Shown here: one piece after another, positions 23,383-30,356 of the stretch
Layout: each line of letters opens with the position of its first letter
How positions within the stretch are numbered: the first letter of the stretch is position 1
NCBI RefSeq assembly: GCF_002803065.1
Contig: NZ_NNBL01000014.1
Location: forward strand, 67,650 to 131,649
Direction: 5' to 3'
Source: Streptomyces sp. CB01635
Lineage (GTDB): Bacteria; Actinomycetota; Actinomycetes; Streptomycetales; Streptomycetaceae
DNA: 64,000 nucleotides
Notes under the pieces: model-generated
The model's input: the letters and a program-made list of their open reading frames with translations, nothing else
What the model was told of the DNA's origin: nothing
Databases searched by the model: none
Translations under genes and position numbers: made by a program

Positions 23383-25872
23383 TCAGCTCCCCCTCTGCAC
23401 ATTGCTCAGATCCCAGATCCATACGCCTCCGGTCCACGTTCCGGCCCTGCCGACCAGCTGGTCGACCGTCGCCCGCAGCACCCCGTCGTTCTGCTGCGGC
23501 GCGAGCACGAGGACGCCGGCGTGCCAGTACGCGAGGTCGCGGCGGGCCTGGGCGCGCCACGCGTCGGTGATCTCGGGGGCGCGGCCCGAGTAGCGGATGT
23601 CCCGCAGCAGGTTGGAGGTCCAGCGGGGCGAGGCGCCGTAGATGCCGACGTGGTCGGGTCCGTAGGGGCCGTTGAAGTAGCCGCCGGGAAGGCGGAAGCC
23701 GAGGCCCGCCTCGGTCTGCCAGTGCAGGGCCTCCGCGTTGCCCGGGTCGGGCAGCGGCACCGGCACGAGGCTCTCGCCGGGGCCGACGTACCGCTTCCAG
23801 GTGCCGTCGGCGACGAACGCCGGGACGTCGGCCCGGTCGACCGCCCTGAGCGGCGCCGGGACGATCGGCACGAGCGCCGCGGCGACCGCCGCGAGCCCGA
23901 GGAGCCGGTACGGCACCCGCACCGCGGCAAGCCGGTCGAGCGCGAGGGCGAGCAGCATCCCGAGCGCGGGCGCGCACACCATCGCGACCCGCGACTCGAT
24001 GACCGACTCGAACAGGGGCCGGTGCGCGAGCAGCGCCCAGGGGCCCGGCAGCACGACGTCGGTCAGCGGGATGCGGAACTTCGGGCCGAGCGAGAGCAGC
24101 GCCGCCACGACCGCGGTGAACGCGAGCGCCTTCACGGCGGCGCTGCGCCACAGCCGTACGACGATCGCGAAGGCGAGCGCGACGAGCGGCCAGCCGTAGA
24201 AGGCGTTCTGCTCGGTCGGGTTGAGGGCGAGCGCGGCGGCGCGCTCGCGGGAGCCGGCGAGGGAGCGCTCGGCGAAGGAGAGGAGGGCGAGGGGGCTGTT
24301 GCCCGCGTTGTCGCCGTGCAGCACGCTCTTGTAGCTCTGCGGGCCGAGGAACTGCCAGTACAGGGGGAAGGCGACGAGCGGCAGGGCGACCGCGGCGGCG
24401 ATCCCGAGCCCGCGCAGGAGCGGGCGCCAGGCCGCTTTCGCCACGTCCCTGCGCACGACGGCGTAGGCGAGCGCGAACAGCGCCATGCCCATGACGGCGA
24501 GCAGCAGCGGTTCCTCGCCGAGGAAGATCTGGTACGTCGCGAAGAGGCCGAGGACGACGCCGTCGCGCACCACGCGCTTGCCTTCGCACAGCCGCAGCGC
24601 CCGCTCGATGATCAGCGGGATCATGAAGAGGACGACGAAGTTCGGGTGCGCGTGCGCGTGGCTGACCATCGGGGGCGCGAACGCGGCGAGGAGCGCGCCG
24701 GTCGCGGCGGCCCACGGGGTCCGCACGAGCCGTTTGAGGATCAGCCGGTACCAGGCGAACGCGGTGGCGGCGAGGCCGCCCGTCATCGCCACGTTCAGGG
24801 CGACGGCGGGGCCGAAGAGCCAGGTCACGGGGGCGAGCGGGACGGACAGGCCCAGCATCGCGGTGTTGGCCATCAGGTTCACGCCGTCCGGGAAGCCCTG
24901 GAGCGTCGTGAACAAGGGGTTGTGGAGGTGGCGGACGCTGTCCGCCGTCACCGCGAAGAACCACTCCCACTGGTTCTGGTCCTGGAGGGAGTCGGGGAGG
25001 TAGCGGTGGGCGGGCGCCACCCAGCGGCCCGAGTACAGGGCGACGGACAGGACGAGGAAGAGCGCCGCCACGAGGAGGTGGGCCTTCGGCACCGCCCGCG
25101 CCCTGAGCGTCACCAGCTCGGCCAGGACCCGTACGTAGTCGAAGGGGCGGACCTTCGAGCCCGCCTGGTGCGACCACCGCACGGGCACCTCGGCGACCGG
25201 CCAGCCGGAGCGGCGGAAGTACATCAGGATCTCTACGTCGATGCCCCAGCCGTCCAGGCGTGCGGCGCCGAACGCGGCGCGGGCCCGGTCGCCGTCGAAG
25301 AGCTTGAAGCCGCACTGGGTGTCCCTGATGCCGGGGACACTCGTCGCGCGTATCAGGAAGTTGCCGGTGCGGCCGAGGAGTTCGCGCAGCCGGTGCTGGT
25401 GGCGGGCGATCGTCGCGCCGGGCCTTGCCCGGGAGCCGATCGCCGCCGCGTGCCCCTCGCCGAGCGCCTTGTCGAGGGCTTCCAGCTCCTCTATGGGCGC
25501 GGCGAGGTCGGCGTCGGTGACCAGGACGCGGCGGCCCCGGGAGGCGAGGACGCCCTGGCGCAGGGCGTGGCCCTTGCCACGGTTGCGGGGGCTCCGGACG
25601 AGCCGGATGCGGGGGATGCGGCCGGGGCCCTCCGGGGCGGCGGCTGCCGCGCGCTCCGCGATCTCGCGGGTGCGGTCGGTGGAGCCGTCGTCGACGACGA
25701 CGATCTCCCAGTCACCCCACCGGTTCCCGCCGTCCCCGGCGTCCAGGTACGCGGTGACCGCGTCCAGGGTGGGGCCGAGCCGGCGCTCCTCGTTGTACGC
25801 GGGGACGACGACGGTGAGGTCCACGACGCCCGCGCGCGCGGCGACGGGACGGTCGGTCCGCTCCGTGCTCAC
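23383..25872 (-). CDS. Fusion of a dolichyl-phosphate-type glycosyltransferase (GT2) and a polytopic membrane domain
   Basis: This 829-residue protein starts at GTG 25872. Residues about 15-260 are a GT2 domain: V-V-V-P-A-Y-N-E-E, V-V-D-D-G-S-T-D, the D-x-D-like T-D-A-D-L, and D-T-Q-C-G-F-K-L-F, as in polyprenyl-phosphate glucosyl/mannosyl transferases. The remaining 560 residues contain about ten membrane helices and a C-terminal extracytoplasmic part, resembling membrane GT-C/YfhO-like proteins. One polypeptide could therefore both charge a lipid carrier and transfer the sugar outside. GTGA overlap with the upstream GntR gene couples their translation. Confidence 0.85.
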   Translation of the reverse strand: MSTERTDRPVAARAGVVDLTVVVPAYNEERRLGPTLDAVTAYLDAGDGGNRWGDWEIVVVDDGSTDRTREIAERAAAAAPEGPGRIPRIRLVRSPRNRGKGHALRQGVLASRGRRVLVTDADLAAPIEELEALDKALGEGHAAAIGSRARPGATIARHQHRLRELLGRTGNFLIRATSVPGIRDTQCGFKLFDGDRARAAFGAARLDGWGIDVEILMYFRRSGWPVAEVPVRWSHQAGSKVRPFDYVRVLAELVTLRARAVPKAHLLVAALFLVLSVALYSGRWVAPAHRYLPDSLQDQNQWEWFFAVTADSVRHLHNPLFTTLQGFPDGVNLMANTAMLGLSVPLAPVTWLFGPAVALNVAMTGGLAATAFAWYRLILKRLVRTPWAAATGALLAAFAPPMVSHAHAHPNFVVLFMIPLIIERALRLCEGKRVVRDGVVLGLFATYQIFLGEEPLLLAVMGMALFALAYAVVRRDVAKAAWRPLLRGLGIAAAVALPLVAFPLYWQFLGPQSYKSVLHGDNAGNSPLALLSFAERSLAGSRERAAALALNPTEQNAFYGWPLVALAFAIVVRLWRSAAVKALAFTAVVAALLSLGPKFRIPLTDVVLPGPWALLAHRPLFESVIESRVAMVCAPALGMLLALALDRLAAVRVPYRLLGLAAVAAALVPIVPAPLRAVDRADVPAFVADGTWKRYVGPGESLVPVPLPDPGNAEALHWQTEAGLGFRLPGGYFNGPYGPDHVGIYGASPRWTSNLLRDIRYSGRAPEITDAWRAQARRDLAYWHAGVLVLAPQQNDGVLRATVDQLVGRAGTWTGGVWIWDLSNVQRGS

Positions 25873-26555
25873 CGCGCGGCCAGCCGCTCGACGAGGGCCA
25901 GGGAGTCCGCGTTGTACGCGGTGACGATGTCCTGCGCGGCGCGCGCGTCCCGGTCTGCGAGCGCGTCGACGAGGCCGCAGTGCCCGGCCCAGAGGTGGCC
26001 CCTGAGGTCGTCCACGCGGCGCAGGTGCGGGACCGCGCACATCCACGACTGGACGCGCAGCCGGTGGAAGAAGTCGGAGAGGTACGGGTTCCCGAACAGG
26101 GCGCTGAGCTCGCGCCAGAACCGCAGGTCGTAGCCGATCAGCACATTCAGGTCGCCGGCCGTGGCCGCGCGGGCGGCCTCCTCGCCGCGGCGGCGGACCC
26201 CGGCGAGGGCGGCGGGGGTCACGTGGTGCGCGTCGGCGTTCGCGGCCAGGCCGCGGAAGATGCCGTCGGTGACGAGGCTGCGGGCCTCGATCATGCCGCG
26301 GTAGTCGGCGAGGGAGTACTCGTGGACCGCGAAGCCGCGGTGCTGGGCGGAGTCCAGGAGGCCCTGCCCGGACAGGTCGACCAGGGCCTCGCGGACCGGA
26401 GTCGCGGAGACGCCGTACTGCTCGGCGATCTCCTTGACCGTGAACTCCTGGCCCGGTTCGAGCCGCCCCGCGAGGATCTCGTCGCGCAGGGCGTCGGCGA
26501 TCTGCTGGCGCAGCGTGCTGCGCTGGACGGCAGCTCCGCCGTCGGTTCCGGGCAC
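25869..26555 (-). CDS. GntR-family transcriptional regulator (FadR-like)
   Basis: This 228-residue protein starts at GTG 26555, about 8 nt after GGGGGAGGG. The winged-helix domain (about residues 12-78) reads L-R-D-E-I-L-A-G-R-L-E-P-G, Y-G-V-S-A-T-P-V-R-E-A-L and G-L-L. The C-terminal helical domain has FCD-like features, with R-S-L-V-T-D-G, L-R-F-W-R-E-L and H-xxx-H segments typical of metal or small-ligand binding. It is translationally coupled to the glycosyltransferase fusion, so it probably controls that gene and itself through the inverted repeat at 26568-26632. The ligand is unknown. Confidence 0.88.
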   Translation of the reverse strand: MPGTDGGAAVQRSTLRQQIADALRDEILAGRLEPGQEFTVKEIAEQYGVSATPVREALVDLSGQGLLDSAQHRGFAVHEYSLADYRGMIEARSLVTDGIFRGLAANADAHHVTPAALAGVRRRGEEAARAATAGDLNVLIGYDLRFWRELSALFGNPYLSDFFHRLRVQSWMCAVPHLRRVDDLRGHLWAGHCGLVDALADRDARAAQDIVTAYNADSLALVERLAAR

Positions 26556-26567
26556 GTGGTGTCCCTC

Positions 26568-26632
26568 CCCCGTAGTGCGTCGTCAGCTGGTGAGGCTGTC
26601 CTGGTCAGCTGGTCAGCCTACGCACTACGGGG
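26568..26632. promoter_or_regulatory. 13-bp perfect inverted repeat around a 39-nt spacer upstream of GntR
   Basis: CCCCGTAGTGCGT (26568-26580) pairs with ACGCACTACGGGG (26620-26632). The spacer contains GTCAGCTGGT twice (26582, 26604). On the minus transcript the 3' arm runs into the GGGGGAGGG RBS of the GntR gene. It could be a GntR operator pair, an RBS-sequestering hairpin, or the terminator of the aminotransferase gene. Confidence 0.65.
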
Positions 26633-26655
26633 AGTGACACGGAGTACCGCTTTCC

Positions 26656-28011
26656 CTACGAGGTGTAGCCGTCCGCCACGGTCAGCGCCTCGTCGAGAGC
26701 GGCGAGGCCCTCCTTGGCCTCGGCCTCCGTGACGTTGCACGGCGGGACCACGTGGGTGCGGTTCATGTTGATGAAGGGCCACAGGCCGTTCTTCTTGGCG
26801 GCGGCGCCGAAGGCGGCCATCGGCGCGTTCGCCGCACCCGCCGCGTTGTACGGGGTCAGCGGCTCGCGGGTGGCCTTGTCCTTCACCAGCTCCAGGGCCC
26901 AGAACATGCCGAGGCCGCGGACCTCGCCCACCGACGGGTGACGCTCCGCGAGGTCGCGCAGCGCCGGGCCGATCAGTGTCTCGCCGAGGTGGGCGGCGTT
27001 CTCGACGACGCGCTCCTCCTCCATGACGTTGATGGTGGCGACGGCGGCGGCGCAGGCCAGCGGGTGGCCGGAGTAGGTGAGGCCGCCCGGGTAGGGGCGC
27101 TTGCCGAACGTGTCGGCTATGGCGCCGGAGATGGCGACGCCGCCGAGCGGGACGTAGCCCGAGTTCACACCCTTGGCGAAGGTCATCAGGTCGGGCACGA
27201 CCTCGTAGTGGTCGGCGGCGAACCACTTGCCGGTACGCCCGAAGCCCGCCATGACCTCGTCGAGGATGAAGACGATGCCGTGCCGGTCGCACAGCTCGCG
27301 CACGCCCTGGAGGTAGCCGGGCGGCGGCGTCATGATGCCGGCGGTGCCGGGCACGGTCTCCAGGATGATCGCGGCGATCGTGGCCGGGCCCTCGAAGACG
27401 ATGGTGTCCTCGAGGTGCTGGAGCGCGCGCTCGCACTCCTGCTGCTCGGTCTCCGAGTAGAACGGGGAGCGGTAGAGGAACGGCGCCCAGAAGTGGACGA
27501 CGCCCGCCGCGCCCTGGTCGCTCGGCCAGCGGCGCGGGTCGCCGGTCAGGTTGATCGCGGTGGAGGTGGCGCCGTGGTACGAGCGGTAGGCGGAGAGCAC
27601 CTTGTGACGGCCCGTGTGCAGCCGGGCCATGCGGGTGGCGTTCTCCACCGCCTCGGCGCCGCCGTTGGTGAAGAAGATCTTGTCCAGGTCGCCGGGGGTC
27701 CGCTCGGCGATGAGGCGTGCGGCCTCGGAGCGGGCCTCGACGGCGAACGCGGGCGCGAAGGTCGTGAGGGAGGCGGCCTGCTCCTGGATCGCGGCGACGA
27801 CCTTCGGGTGCTGGTACCCGATGTTCGTGAAGACGAGGCCGGAGGTGAAGTCGAGGTAGCGGTTGCCGTCGTAGTCCCAGAAGTACGAGCCTTCGGCGCC
27901 GGCGACGGCCAGCGGGTCGATGAGCTCCTGTGCGGACCAGGAGTGGAACACGTGCGCACGGTCCGCGGCCTTGACGGCGGCGCCGACCTGGGGATTCGGC
28001 TGAGGGGTCAT
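26656..28011 (-). CDS. Class III (PLP) aminotransferase
   Basis: About 451 residues from ATG 28011; an in-frame ATG at 28035 adds eight residues and neither has a clear RBS, so the mRNA may be nearly leaderless. The fold-type I class III signatures are visible: F-F-T-N-G-G-A-E-A-V-E-N-A for phosphate binding, Y-R-S-Y-H-G-A-T, F-I-L-D-E-V-M-A-G-F-G-R-T-G-K with the cofactor Asp, and L-M-T-F-A-K-G-V-N-S-G-Y with the Schiff-base Lys. Annotated relatives are omega- or aspartate-aminotransferase-family proteins acting on amines or beta-amino acids; the true substrate is unknown. A stem after its stop may serve as terminator. Confidence 0.9.
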   Translation of the reverse strand: MTPQPNPQVGAAVKAADRAHVFHSWSAQELIDPLAVAGAEGSYFWDYDGNRYLDFTSGLVFTNIGYQHPKVVAAIQEQAASLTTFAPAFAVEARSEAARLIAERTPGDLDKIFFTNGGAEAVENATRMARLHTGRHKVLSAYRSYHGATSTAINLTGDPRRWPSDQGAAGVVHFWAPFLYRSPFYSETEQQECERALQHLEDTIVFEGPATIAAIILETVPGTAGIMTPPPGYLQGVRELCDRHGIVFILDEVMAGFGRTGKWFAADHYEVVPDLMTFAKGVNSGYVPLGGVAISGAIADTFGKRPYPGGLTYSGHPLACAAAVATINVMEEERVVENAAHLGETLIGPALRDLAERHPSVGEVRGLGMFWALELVKDKATREPLTPYNAAGAANAPMAAFGAAAKKNGLWPFINMNRTHVVPPCNVTEAEAKEGLAALDEALTVADGYTS

Positions 28012-28074
28012 GGGCCCGAGGGTAAATGTCCGCATGGTGGAAGGACCATCGGCGTCCTGTCTGTGGGACGGCCG

Positions 28075-28917
28075 CTAACGCGACACACTGTCGCCCTCGC
28101 CCGCAGGCACCGCTCCGGGGAACAGCGTCCGCACCGCTTCCTGCCACGGTCCGGCCGCCAGTTCGGGCCGCAGCACGGCGAGCCCGCCGCAGTACTTGCC
28201 GAACGCCACGGGCGCCACTCCGAACCGTGCAAGGAGCCGGTCCGCGTCCGTCGGCCGCCCCGGCGCACCCGCCTTGGTCTCCACGAGCACGGACCCGCCG
28301 TCCGCCCGTACCGCGCGCCCCTCACCCGCGTCGCGCACCACGAGCCCCGCGTCGCAGGTGAGCCGCTGCCCGTCGGCGACGAACGTCGCGCGCCGGTACT
28401 CGGTGACGACGCGGGCGGCCAACTCCTGCGGCGCCCCGATGCCGTACGTACCGCGCAGGACCCCGGTGACGAAGGCGCGCCCGGTGTCGTCGAGGGGGTC
28501 GTCGCCCTCTCCCAGGCGGGTCCGGTGCTTGACCGTCGCGCCGTCCGCGCCGCGCACCTTGAGCTCCAACTGCCGCCTCCCGCTGTCCTGGTAGAGCCGC
28601 TCCCTGATGCCGAAGCGGGGCGCGCGCTCCTGCGCGTGGTCGTGGAACGAACGCAGGGCGGGGGTGTCGTAGTGCGTCGAGCGGTATCCGAACCAGCGAC
28701 GGCCGCCCACCGACAGGGTGCGGTAGGGGCCGCCCGGCCTGCGGGGGTCGGTGAGCAGGGCGGCGAAGTCCTGGAAGAGCTCGACGGGGACGAGATAGCT
28801 GTGGCCGTGGTGGCGCAGCAGCGGGGCCGCGGCGTCGGTCTCGTCGAGTCCGACGGGGCGGGCGGCGAGCGCGGCGCGCGCGAGGGCGCGGACGGCGACT
28901 GGCGTCCTGTTCAGCAC
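28075..28917 (-). CDS. VTC-domain (polyphosphate polymerase-like) protein
   Basis: This 280-residue protein starts at GTG 28917, 5 nt after GAGGAG. It follows the VTC tunnel-fold pattern: R-H-G-H-S-Y-L-V-P, Y-R-T-L-S-V-G-G-R-R-W-F-G-Y-R-S-T-H-Y-D-T, R-F-G-I-R-E-R-L-Y, L-E-L-K-V-R-G and the late L-V-E-T-K-A-G. Basic Arg/Lys and acidic Glu residues lining this tunnel bind polyphosphate and metal in the eukaryotic family. Bacterial members often sit beside CotH or membrane DUF4956 proteins; none is present here. The activity of this copy is uncertain. Confidence 0.8.
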   Translation of the reverse strand: MLNRTPVAVRALARAALAARPVGLDETDAAAPLLRHHGHSYLVPVELFQDFAALLTDPRRPGGPYRTLSVGGRRWFGYRSTHYDTPALRSFHDHAQERAPRFGIRERLYQDSGRRQLELKVRGADGATVKHRTRLGEGDDPLDDTGRAFVTGVLRGTYGIGAPQELAARVVTEYRRATFVADGQRLTCDAGLVVRDAGEGRAVRADGGSVLVETKAGAPGRPTDADRLLARFGVAPVAFGKYCGGLAVLRPELAAGPWQEAVRTLFPGAVPAGEGDSVSR

Positions 28918-28970
28918 ACGGTCTCCTCGGTCGGGGGAGGTCGTAGACGTGAAGGGGTACGTCGTGACGT

Positions 28971-29000
28971 GGTCGTCGTGGGTCGTCGTGGGTCGTCGTG
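28971..29000. repeat. Three perfect tandem copies of the 10-mer GGTCGTCGTG
   Basis: Copies at 28971-28980, 28981-28990 and 28991-29000 lie about 54 nt upstream of the VTC-domain start, in its leader/promoter region. The 10-bp period equals about one helical turn; it could be slippage-prone or bind a protein repeatedly on one face. Confidence 0.75.
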
Positions 29001-29083
29001 AAGTAGTACGTACCGGATCGCAAGATTGTTCCGTTTGGCGGAAATAAAATTCCGCGAGAGGGTCGGGTCGCTCGAATGCTATT

Positions 29084-29114
29084 GACAGCACACTGTCGTA
29101 ATGACAGCATGCTG
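29084..29114. promoter_or_regulatory. Two adjacent dyads, candidate MarR operators
   Basis: GACAG-CACA-CTGTC (29084-29097) and CAGCATGCTG (29105-29114) are both perfect. The first overlaps a TTGACA-like -35 hexamer (29082-29087). They lie 66-96 nt before the PfpI-like start and also upstream of the divergent VTC gene. The PfpI gene's partner encodes a MarR protein, the likely ligand. Confidence 0.6.
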
Positions 29115-29179
29115 CCATCAGCAAGAGGTGAGATCCAGATATCAGGCAGCAACAGGTGACCGAGGTTCTGGAGGACGCC

Positions 29180-29797
29180 ATGACGATCAACCGCACCGGG
29201 AAGCCCGTACACCTCGCCGTCTACGACACCCTCGCCGACTGGGAGTCGGGGCACGCGACCGCCCACCTCGCCCGCGGCGGTTACGGGATCCGCACCGTCG
29301 CGCTCGACGCCGGGCGGGCCGTCACCACCATCGGCGGCGTGCGCATCGAGCCCGACCTGGCCCTCGACGAGCTGCGCCCCGAGGACAGCGCGCTGCTGAT
29401 CCTCACCGGCGCCGACCTCTGGGACACCGGCGCCGACCTCGCGCCCTTCGCCCGCAAGGCCCGCGCCTTCCTCGACGCGGGCGTGCCGGTCGCCGCGATC
29501 TGCGGGGCCACCGCCGGACTCGCCCGCGAGGGCCTGCTCGACGACCGGGCGCACACCAGCGCCGTCCCCATGTACCTGGACGCCACCGGCTACAAGGGCG
29601 GCGGGCGCTACGTCGACGCGGACGCCGTGACGGACGGCGGGCTGATCACGGCCGGGCCGACCGAGCCCGTCGCGTTCGCTCGCGAGATCCTCGGCGAGCT
29701 CGGGGTGTTCGAGGGGGAGTTGCTCGACGCCTGGTACCGGCTGTTCCACGACTCCGACGCGACGGCGTACGAGACCCTCCAGGGAGCGCAGGGGTGA
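29180..29797 (+). CDS. DJ-1/PfpI family protein
   Basis: This 205-residue protein starts at ATG 29180, 5 nt after GGAGG. It shows the flavodoxin-like class I glutamine amidotransferase fold: V-H-L-A-V-Y-D-T-L-A-D-W-E at the start, I-L-T-G-A-D-L-W-D near the middle, and the nucleophile-elbow Cys in V-A-A-I-C-G-A-T-A-G-L-A. Family members are stress-linked glyoxalases, deglycases or hydrolases; the specific activity cannot be told. It is coupled to a MarR regulator by a GTGA overlap and stands behind two candidate operators, suggesting an auto-regulated stress-response pair. Confidence 0.88.
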   Translation: MTINRTGKPVHLAVYDTLADWESGHATAHLARGGYGIRTVALDAGRAVTTIGGVRIEPDLALDELRPEDSALLILTGADLWDTGADLAPFARKARAFLDAGVPVAAICGATAGLAREGLLDDRAHTSAVPMYLDATGYKGGGRYVDADAVTDGGLITAGPTEPVAFAREILGELGVFEGELLDAWYRLFHDSDATAYETLQGAQG

Positions 29798-30279
29798 GCA
29801 GGGCGCGGCAGGACCTGCTGAGCCGGACGGCGCTCGGCGTCTTCCGGCTCAACGGCCAGTTCCTGTCCGTCTCCGAGGAGCTGTCACGGCCCGCGGGGCT
29901 CACCGCCGCCCGGTGGCAGGTGCTCGGCGCGGTCCTGGCCGAGCCGCTGCCCGTCGCCGGCATCGCGCGCGTCATGGGCATCACCCGCCAGAGCGTCCAG
30001 CGCGTCGCCGACCTGCTCGTCACCCAGGGCCTCGCCGCCTACGAGCCGAACCCGGCCCACCGGCGCGCCAAGCTCCTGGCCCCCACCGAGGAGGGGCGCG
30101 CGGCGGTCGCGCGGATCGGCCCCGGTCACGCGGCCCTCGCGGACCGGCTCGCGAAGGCTCTCGGTGAGGACGAACTCGCCGCGACGGTACGGATGCTCGA
30201 ACGGCTGTCGGCGGCCCTGGACGAGGTGACGGATCACCCCAGGGATCACCCGACGGCCCACCCTGTTACGGAACCGTAG
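29794..30279 (+). CDS. MarR-family transcriptional regulator
   Basis: This 161-residue protein starts at GTG 29794, overlapping the stop of the PfpI-like gene. A winged-helix core spans about residues 35-110: L-T-A-A-R-W-Q-V-L-G-A-V-L, V-M-G-I-T-R-Q-S-V-Q-R-V-A-D-L-L as recognition helix, and the wing with R-R-A-K-L-L-A-P-T-E-E-G. The C-terminus is His/Pro-rich. No conserved redox-sensing Cys is present. It most probably represses its own operon via the dyads at 29084-29114, perhaps with a small phenolic or electrophile as inducer. Confidence 0.88.
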   Translation: MSRARQDLLSRTALGVFRLNGQFLSVSEELSRPAGLTAARWQVLGAVLAEPLPVAGIARVMGITRQSVQRVADLLVTQGLAAYEPNPAHRRAKLLAPTEEGRAAVARIGPGHAALADRLAKALGEDELAATVRMLERLSAALDEVTDHPRDHPTAHPVTEP

Positions 30280-30356
30280 ACGCCGCCCCGCCCCCAGTGT
30301 CACAACCTCCCACTATTCTCAGGATGTTGGTCACACATGGGGGAGGGTGGCGCGAC

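Noticed and set aside
22664..25315. One 883-codon frame spanning the uncharacterised gene and most of the glycosyltransferase
   Set aside because: Only the last 216 codons (from TTG 23314 with GGAGGA) look like protein; the rest is an off-frame shadow of the GT2/membrane gene.
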